64,000 nt of DNA from Gnetum montanum (taxonomy: Eukaryota > Streptophyta > Gnetopsida > Gnetales > Gnetaceae): assembly GCA_015680685.1 (NCBI GenBank), contig MNCI01003938.1:720070-784069 (forward strand), written 5' to 3'. The notes beneath the pieces are model-generated. The model did not search any database, was not told the DNA's origin, and saw only the letters and a program-made list of their open reading frames with translations. Every line of letters begins with the position of its first letter. Position 1 is the first letter of the stretch. Both the position numbers and the translations under genes were made by a program. This document shows, piece after piece, positions 56,591 through 64,000 of the stretch.

Positions 56591-57460
56591 TTTAAATTCA
56601 TAATTTTTGTTATTATGATTGTTAAAAAGAGTAGGAATTTTAAAAAAGAGATTGTTCCATCTCTTTGTAGGAAGGATTTTTATGCTTATGACTTGTAGGA
56701 GAAAGATGGTACTGTAGATGAACTGGTTCAAAGAGAAACCTTGCCCATGTAGAAATCCATCATAAATATTGAAATAAAGGTTGATAAAATATGGGACTCA
56801 ATGGATGAAATATTTGAATTCATCTTAAAGATTATGGCAGAACATATACTAGTAGAAGGAGAAAACTATAGTTGTGGAAGAGGTTACTAATTTTAGTATA
56901 GAAGAAGACTATGAATGTGAAATTTGCTAGGATAAAACTTTAAAGGATTGTTACCCTATTATGTCACATCTATATGAATCAAAGGCATATGCTTTGAATC
57001 TTATATTTGTAAGAAATTAGATGCCCAAAAGATTATTTTATCCACAATGTAATTATAGGTAGTTCTACCAACACTAATACTATCTAAGTGGGACTCCTAA
57101 ACCTTAGGAGTAATATCAATAGTAGTGGTAGAACCCATAGTCATGAGGGATGTCATTAGCAGGGTAATAGTATTCATATTGCTAGCTAGACCCATATGAT
57201 TATTATGTGCAATAGCTTGTTTCTACCAGTGGTCCAACCACTCATGCTTTTGCTTACTACTTCTATCCTTTTGAGTATTAGAGGATCACAAAATCATCCA
57301 TTAAATTACCTTCATATGCCTCTCATCTTTTCTCTCACTCTTTGTAGCACTCATAGACCCCTCTTCCACATGTGTTACCATAATTAATGCAAAGAAAGTT
57401 TCCACTATAGGTGTAGTAGAATAGCATCACTCATGCTCTCTACACTTAAGTGGATGATGG
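56591..57460 (+). pseudogene. Athila-like gag C-terminal remnant (A5), plus strand
   Basis: DYECEIC, then after a stop KTLKDCYPIMSHLYESKAYAL near 56910-57000 matches the gag knuckle of A1 and A3. LDPYDYYVQ near 57187 matches LDPYGYHVQ of A1. The orientation is opposite to A1. Many stops. Confidence 0.7.
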
Positions 57461-57837
57461 TACTAGTAGCTTGGATTATATAAGCTTAGAAATTACCCTT
57501 CTTCTTTAGAGTGGTTTCCATGCCTAGTGAGGGATTTAGTAGACTTGTTAGCATACTTGAACTAGCATGGGACATGTAAGATGCAACTTCATTTCTTACA
57601 CCAATGCCTCTAAATATCATGATAGATCTCATAATGATAATTTTCCAGGAGCCAAATGTTAGACTTGGAAAGTTCTCTTATTTATTTAAAAATTGTAGGA
57701 AATCCACCATGCAAGGCTCTATTATACTAAAGTTCAAGTATGAATCTCATCTCTCAAGAAATATACAAGGCCTTAAACCTACTTGTAAGAAAGAAAAACA
57801 AAATTAGTTTGGAGCTTGCTAATTCATTGATCACCAT

Positions 57838-58100
57838 TCTTTTAGGGTAGGTGAACGATGTGGTAACCATCATCAATGGTTGGTCATATCTAGTAAATTT
57901 TCTTATGATCCATGTGAGAAATATCAAGGGTAAATTTCCTATCATCATGAGAAAATTGTATCTATGCACCATTGATGCTAAATTAAGCATTCGGGATTGG
58001 GGATGTTCATGAGAAATGAATATGAGATTATTAAGAAGTAGCATGTTTTATACATTACATACAATGATATAGAATGTAATTACATGTAGCAGGTTTGAAG
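57838..58100 (+). pseudogene. Athila-like protease remnant (A5)
   Basis: The plus strand reads VNDVVTIINGWSYLVNF, then GKFPIIMRKLYLCTIDAKLS, aligning with the A1 protease at 4082-4345 (IVTIICGWSYPTNF, GNFPIIMGRAWLSIIDARMG). The LGR signature is degraded. Confidence 0.75.
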
Positions 58101-58439
58101 TGTTAAACATACTAAAATTCCAACATGTAATAATTGTGTAGAAAATGTCTATGAAAAAGTGCTTGTACCTAACAATAACCAAACAAGAAGATAACTAGTG
58201 GTTGAAAATAAAAAGAAGATTGTAGATCTAAAATTTGCATGGAACTAGTTCAAAAACTCACTAATTTGTATGTGGGTAAGCTTGAAAAGATAAAGATGAT
58301 TAGACACAAACTTTGCCATGTAGTGCTCATGCAAGAAGAAGAGCCATTTTTAGAACTAATTGAACTCAAGAAATTATTGAAATCATTGGAAGTTTTTATT
58401 CCTAGAATATAATAAACTAGTAATAATCAATGTTCAATT

Positions 58440-58615
58440 TATAAAATGGAAAAAAGTCAAAGTTATTAGAGATTGTTAACAAGTGGCTAAAAACCTTTAC
58501 TTGTTCATGTGATAAAATCATAGGCATTGGTCCTCGTATATGTCAACATTGCATATACAAAAATTCAATAATAAAGTCAAGATACCAACCATAGGATAAG
58601 TTGAAGAAGCCCATT
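58440..58615 (+). pseudogene. Athila-like RT N-terminal piece (A5)
   Basis: The plus strand reads WLKTFTCSCDKIIGIGPRIC, then QHCIYKNSIIKSRYQP, matching the GWxIxDIKGIxPSICxHRI block that precedes RT in Athila-like pol. The expected RT continuation is on the opposite strand. Confidence 0.65.
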
Positions 58616-58935
58616 AAGCAATTGAAATCTCTGTGTTATTCCATGGATCACTTTAATCTCTAGATCCATCTCAACTCCTCTTGCTAAAACTTGATGCCCA
58701 AGTACAATGTTCTTCTAGACCATCATATGGCACTTTTACCAATTGGGCTTCAAGTTGGTTTTAACACATCTTTTTAATACTGCTCTAGGTAATCTAGGAG
58801 TTATTTAAATTTTGAGCCATAGGTTGAGAAGTCATCCATGAAGAATTCAATACCATTCCTAAATTGCTTCTAGAAAGTGCTAACGATAAATCATTGAAAC
58901 ATTGTAGGAGCATTACATAGGATACAATCCTTTTT
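58616..58935 (-). pseudogene. Inverted RT fragment, Athila-like
   Basis: This aligns on the minus strand with A1 RT at about 2935-3240. Near 58830-58860 it reads GIEFFMDDFSTYG, an intact FMDD box, the only undamaged one of the A family here. It sits between plus-strand RT N-terminal and integrase pieces. Confidence 0.8.
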
Positions 58936-58989
58936 TTTACTAGGCAAAGAGTACATGGAGATCAAGGAAAACTTCTATAAAACTTATTT

Positions 58990-59612
58990 AGATTACCTAG
59001 TTAGATGATGTATATTAGAAGATGAAGAATTGAGGGTTCTCTAGGATGCTTACAAAGAACTTTATTGAGACCAATACATAAGAATAAGGATGGTGATAAA
59101 GACTGATATGGTTGGATATTTCTACCATATAAGCCTTTCATCAATGTGATAGTGGGGTCATAAAATGATTTGAGGGACTATAGTAGTAGATTTAGCCATT
59201 TGAGCTATTTGATCTATGAGGGATTGATATTTTGGTTTTCATCATACCCATATTAAATGGGAAGATCAATATTATTGTTTCTATTGATTATTGCACGAAG
59301 TGAGCAAAAGCCACTATAATCATTCATTTCACTATAGAAACTACTACTAAGTTCTTTAAATAGTTGTTGATGAATAGGCTTAGTATGACATGCATACTAA
59401 TTTTGGACACTGGGATATATTTTACTAGGGCTACATTGAAGAAATTAATGTAGCACTTAGGGGTAAAACATAAAGTTAGCACACCTTATCATCATTAAGC
59501 TAATGAATAAGATGAGGTCACAAATAGAAAGATCATTAGGATTCACACAATTATGATTAGCAAATATAAGAATGATTAGAGTATGAAACTTGATGAACAA
59601 TTATTGGTTGAG
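58990..59612 (+). pseudogene. Athila-like integrase remnant (A5), plus strand
   Basis: KINIIVSIDYCTK near 59262, ILDTGIYFTRATLKKLM near 59400, LGVKHKVSTPYHH and DEVTNRKIIRIHTIMISKY near 59460-59570 align with A1 integrase (GKVYIIVTIDYCTKW, GTYFIGTTFWKLM, YHPQANGQVKFTN). Near 59030-59090 a degraded zinc region can be followed. Confidence 0.8.
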
Positions 59613-60477
59613 TGTGACATTATGCATATGATATGATATATAATTTATTTGCAATATCATATACTTACTTCTAATATCATAGATATGATGTATTTTGATT
59701 TTTTAAAGCCTATATATACCCATCAACCATTACACTTAAGTTACATATTCAATAGAATTTTACTTAGACTCTTTCATTTTGTTTTCATAAATTCATAGTT
59801 AGTTCTTGAGAGCTTGCAGTGTGATCATAAGAAGTTTCACAATGTCTTTATTCAAGTGAAATGTAAGTAGATATACTACATGAATAGAAATAAACATTGA
59901 TATTATTATGATCATTGCAACATCTTTCATAACATATTTTTACTATCCATTGCAATTTACTTTCCAATGTCTTTTATATATCCAATGTAATTTACATTTT
60001 CATTGTATGTTAATATTTTAATAAAATAAGTATGACTAGTTTCTAGTATTAAGTACAATTGTTTGATGATCCAATAATGACATCTCTTGATTCACCTAGT
60101 AGCAAGTTACTTACTAATCCTAGTAATAATTGTATTAGCTAAGGACATGAATGGTAGACTAAGACTAGATGCTTATCACCTTAGGCTAGAACTAGTATTT
60201 ATTTCTATTATTTTGTAGTTAGTTATAGCTAATATTTGATTTATAATGTTTTCTTTTTATTCCTTTAGTGTTCATCAATATCATCATATCATATGTCAAA
60301 CTATGAGTTAAACCATATATTTTGATCATCACTAACTTTAGTAAGAAGACAATGATCAATGACCTTTATATTAACTAACTAGAATACATATTGTTACATC
60401 CATGAATTACTATCATGTCACATGTCACACTTGTATGATTTGTATGATTGGGTGTTAAAAAAATTTATCACTTATCA
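59613..60477 (+). repeat. 5' LTR of A6, plus strand
   Basis: It ends ...CTTATCA before a primer-like site. A TATATATA box lies at about 59708, roughly 765 bases before the LTR end, the same distance as in A4. The start at TG 59613 is a guess from length. It is in mirror orientation to A1-A4. Confidence 0.55.
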
Positions 60478-60497
60478 TTGACACCTTTACCGATGAT
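60478..60497 (+). other. Primer binding site of A6
   Basis: After ATCA comes TTGACACCTTTACCGATGATGG, aligning with the TTGGCATCGTTGTTGAAGATGG type of A3, a diverged tRNA-Asp-type site. Confidence 0.6.
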
Positions 60498-60686
60498 GGT
60501 GTTAATATCCTAGTTAGTTGATATTATACAAGTTCATTGTATTAAACTTTCACAATTCATCTCTCAAGGGAAATAATATTTTTAAATACATACATAGATC
60601 TTAATTGATTATATATGGCTTCTATAGACAAACTTAATTCTTCATCTACTAAGAACACTAATAAAAGAAATGCAATAATTTACATT

Positions 60687-62085
60687 ACTTTGTTTTCTCT
60701 CTTTACGCTACATTACGCAACATAGCGTAGTGTCACTCAGCGTAACTCTATTTGGCGTAGCCCGATATTAGAAAGTAACTTACTTCAGCAATGTTGACTA
60801 AGTTTAAAGATTAAGACTTGTCTTTTGTTCAGGGCTGAATTTACGTAGAGCAGCGTAACGAGCTTCAAGAAAAGCAAAGTTAGAGTCAAAGGAAGCGCAG
60901 CAGATTGATTTATTCTTTTTTGTAGATTGGTCGCTTTACGCTCATTACACTACGCAACGTGGACAAGCGTAATTTGTTGTAACGTTGACCATTTTTACGC
61001 TCTATTACGCTTTGCGGTGTAAGTAAGCATAAAACAGCTGGCATCAACTACTCCCATGCCCTATTACGCTTTGCCACACTACGATGCGTAACAAGTGTAA
61101 TACAGCGTAAAGCCGGCTAAAGCAGTTACGCATCTGCTATCCACACGCACAATATGCTAATGAGCGTATTGTGCGTAATCATGAAGTAGCTTTAGCGGAA
61201 CTATTGACAACGTATGTTGCCCCTTCTCCCGGAAATGTGATGTGACATAGCCATTTTTAACATAAAGTTGGTCAAGTCAACGGTATTTTGAAGGTTCGAG
61301 ACACGTGTCATCAAGGCCATGCATTCTCCACATGTTGTCGAACTTATAAATACTCCAGTTGGTGAAGAAACAAGGGGGGGGGGGGCATCTTCGACTTTTG
61401 GCAGTGGTAACCTTTGAGTAGAGATAGAGATATTTGCTTGAACATTGGCAGTAGGAGCGATCAGTCCTTTGGCAAAGATATAGTTCTCTCCATTGGCAAT
61501 CATTGGCAGTTTGAGCAAAGACTACCGAAGGCAAAAGGAGCAGATTAGAGATCGAGAGATCATCTGGTGCGGTTTGCACGGTTTATTGATCAGAAACATT
61601 TGATCAATAGATGTCAGAGCTTGAACTTCCTTGCATCCCATCTCTGGCTTACGAGGTAGATCGAACTCCATTCTGTACTCCTTGTTGAACAGTTTTCTTG
61701 TTATGTTATGTATACTTCACACAAGATAAGCGAAGTGTTCCATTAGAACTTTCTATACAATATACTCTGTTTTCGGGTCAAAGCACAGATCTTGGAATTG
61801 CGCATTTTCTTAAGTCTGATCCCTCTTGTCATGTTGACGTTATCGTTATTCCAATTTATCTACATTGTTTTCTACTCTTATGATTCATCGAATCAAATAG
61901 TTTCGCGGAATATCTATAATATTCATCAATTTACTGCTTGAGTAAGTCCCTGTCTGATCGACAAGACCATTCAGGGCACTGCGGATTCGTTTTCTCTAGC
62001 ATAGCCCTTGCACGGATCCGTGGTTAAGACTGTGTACACGGATTTTATTGGTATTTTCTAGCTACCGACATTTTCCATCGTTACA
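60687..62085 (+). mobile_element. LTR-like insert C2 in the gag of A6
   Basis: About 1.4 kb, richer in CpG than its surroundings, ending TTACA at 62085. The 3' part resembles the end of solo LTR C1 (gaccattcagggcac, ctaccgacattttccatcg). A TATAAATA box lies at 61345. The first 500 bases are packed with TACGCT/AGCGTA words. If it is a solo LTR it would begin at TGTTTTCTCTC (60691). No coding region is convincing. Confidence 0.6.
61345..61352 (+). promoter_or_regulatory. Likely TATA box of insert C2
   Basis: TATAAATA in cgaacttataaatactccag, about 740 bases before the insert end; compare TATAAAT of C1 at 8090. Confidence 0.5.
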
Positions 62086-64000
62086 GCTTCTATAGACAAA
62101 CTTAATTCTTCATCTACTAAGAACACTAATAAAAGCAATGCAATAATTTATATTGAAGAGATTTAGAGTGAAAAAAATGTAAAGTAGAGTTTTCTATGCT
62201 CACATTGATTCCAATTACTTAGACTTTACCTTTAATTTTCATCAAGATAAATAGTCTTGATGGAAAGAATTATAGGATAGCATTTTATGATGAATTGACT
62301 AAATAGTACCATATATGCTCCAAGCTAAGCTATTGAGATTTGATTTTGGTCATGCCTTGAAAGATTATCAAGTTTAAAAGAACATGACCAGATCCTATCA
62401 ACCAATTAAAGGCCAAGCCAGAAGCGATATTATCATGAAATCAAGGCATAAGCATGACAAGGTTAAATACAGATCTCAAGTGATACTACCATTCGTAAAA
62501 GAAGATGTGGGGCATTTATCTAAAATGTTTTACTATCATTGATCTACTTCCTAATAACCTTTCTTATAGACTAAAGATCTTATACATCAATGATTGCATT
62601 CAGTTTAGTAAAAACTCTTGGAGGGGATGAAATAGATCCTAGGACAAAGGGGAAACCAAAGGCTTAAGACCTTCAGTAGATTCAAAATAAAGGAACTAAT
62701 GGACCACAGAGGAAAAGTAAGTCAACATAAATTTTCCTCCATTTAATCCTTTTCATCAACCTCATCAATAGGCTCTACTAAAAGCAAATGTAGACATGAA
62801 GATAGAGCTTCATGAAGGGATCATGATAGACTGCCTACCAAAGATAGAAGTAAAGATTAAGAAAGACATAATTGAAGAGATAGAAATTATGAAGAAGAAT
62901 AAGAATATGATAGAGAAAGAGAGAGAAGGCATAGGATATGAAATGATGAAGAGCATCAAAGGGGTCATCATAAAAAACTTGAAGATTAGGACAAATCCAT
63001 AGTAGCTACTATATGAATGATAAATATTAGAGATGCCATGTGAATTCTAGCATGGTATCAAAGGAACAATCACATCAAGTAACTCGAAATGAAAAATATT
63101 TCAAAGTTTAAGGAAGGTTATAATGTCAATTTGTAGTACCACCTACAAGCCTCCCATGATGCTTATGCATTATAAAACATTGAAAATAACTAGTAGAAGC
63201 TTACATTGTTTTCAATGATACTAATTAAGAAAGTCAAAAGTTGGTATTGATCCTTAGAATCATATTCCATCTATTAATGGAACATTATTCTAGAACTATT
63301 TGAAGATAAATACTTGAATTATTTAAAGGTGTTGAACTTGAAAAAATAGATCCTAGGATAAAGATAAGGGAGTCATGAGTGCCTTAATGCTATCATGGGT
63401 AGATATTACTTACTCTTACATAGATGTCCATGACATGGTTTCTCTTAGAAGGAGTAACTTAGACATATCATTGATGGGTTGAAAAAAATAATAAAAAAGA
63501 CTCTTGTAGTTTATGCCCAAGGGAGACTATCCTAAATGAGAGTCCATGGAATCCAATACCTCCTTAATCAAGTAGTAAAGAAAGAAAGAGAGTTAAATAA
63601 AAAAATTGTAAAAGAGTATAGGATGGATCCATCCCTTCATGAAAGAGATGTTCAAGTTTGTATGATACAAGAAGAAGACTCCATGAAATAGGTGATCCAA
63701 AGAAAAACTTTACCCATATAAAAAAATTTTATGATATTTTGGTAGAAGTTAAAAAAATGTGGAATTTTGTAGATGAAAAATTTGAAATAGTGTTAAAAAA
63801 TAGAAAAAGAATTAAAAAAAGAGAAGGATAAAAAAGAAGAAGGTAAAAATAAAAATTTGCTATTATTGTAGAAGTTGATGGTTTTGATTCAAAAGAAGAT
63901 GATGCATGTAATCTATGTAAATATGAGCATTCTAAGGAATGTTGTCCTATCATTATCCACATATAGGAGTTAGGGGCATTTGCACTAAATTCAGAATTTT

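Larger units (their letters stand above)
60618..62154 (+). repeat. 69-bp direct repeats flanking insert C2
   Basis: Bases 60618-60686 and 62086-62154 are identical apart from two positions (aaaagaaatg/aaaagcaatg and tttacatt/tttatatt). They are the first codons of the A6 gag and enclose the 1.4-kb insert. Confidence 0.92.
60615..64000 (+). pseudogene. Athila-like gag of A6, split by insert C2
   Basis: ATG at 60615 gives MASIDKLNSSSTKNTNK, comparable to MSSSHRSNNPSHDEN of A3. The reading is interrupted by 60687-62085 and resumes at 62086 after a 69-base repeat, with NAIIYIEEI. The core is at 63090-63200 (FKEGYNVNLxYHLQASHDAYAL) and the knuckle near 63900 (CKYEHSKECCPIIIH). The element runs off the window. 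Many stops; an AT-rich, Glu/Lys-rich region spans 62790-63000. Confidence 0.7.

Noticed and set aside
61201-61579. Minus-strand open frames of about 100 residues within insert C2
   Set aside because: They overlap the TATA region and G-run of an LTR-like sequence and are not seen in C1.
62796-63002. Glu/Lys-rich plus-strand open frame that could be a small coiled-coil protein
   Set aside because: It lies in gag of A6 between parts that align to gag of A3, so it is best read as a low-complexity part of that gag.

Overview
The window looks like intergenic, repeat-packed DNA of a large plant genome. The CpG-poor, decayed, nested LTR retrotransposons would suit a gymnosperm, but that is inference and no marker gene fixes the species. 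I found no host protein gene, rRNA, tRNA or CRISPR array. Nearly everything can be assigned to degraded retroelements, read by translating both strands and comparing copies inside the window by eye.

Five groups are present. (A) Athila-like Ty3/gypsy elements with a tRNA-Asp-type primer site (TGGTGTC-T-TTGCC form), LTRs of about 0.85-0.9 kb and gag beginning MSSSH: the minus-strand element at 850-10158, an RT piece at 10159-10877, minus-strand 5' parts at 42691-44218 and 44219-47898, and plus-strand pieces at 56591-59612 and 59613-64000. (B) Tat-like Ty3/gypsy elements, minus strand, with LTRs starting TGAAACACC, a primer site TGGCACTAGAAGGAGGG, two RNase H domains, minisatellite spacers, and an antisense multi-exon gene between protease and RT. 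B-inner (14551-31385) lies inside B-outer (10878-42690). (C) LTRs rich in TACGCT/AGCGTA words: a solo LTR at 6526-8649 and an insert at 60687-62085. (D) A Copia/SIRE-like gag-only element at 48280-53690. (E) A LINE remnant at 53691-56590.

Layout. 1-850 has no gene. 850-10158 is element A1, its gag split by solo LTR C1. 10159-10877 is an RT fragment into which B-outer appears to have inserted. 10878-14550 is the 3' end of B-outer (LTR, 3' UTR, integrase). 14551-31385 is B-inner: 3' LTR fragment, 3' UTR, integrase, aRNase H, RNase H, RT, antisense gene on plus, protease, gag, leader, 5' LTR. 31386-42690 is the 5' half of B-outer with its own copy of the antisense gene. 42691-47898 holds two Athila 5' parts, 48280-53690 the Copia-like element with both LTRs, and 53691-64000 the LINE and plus-strand Athila remnants, one carrying insert C2.

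The most interesting item is the plus-strand antisense gene in both B copies (21325-25196 and 32886-36412). It has about eight exons, matching splice sites in the two copies, a motif resembling the 'putative plant transposon protein' family, and an AATAAA signal after the stop codon. Minisatellites sharing a CTAGTTTAAGG/CTAGTTTTAGG core sit at the module borders of the same elements. Most coding frames carry stops and frameshifts, so little here is likely to make full-length protein now.
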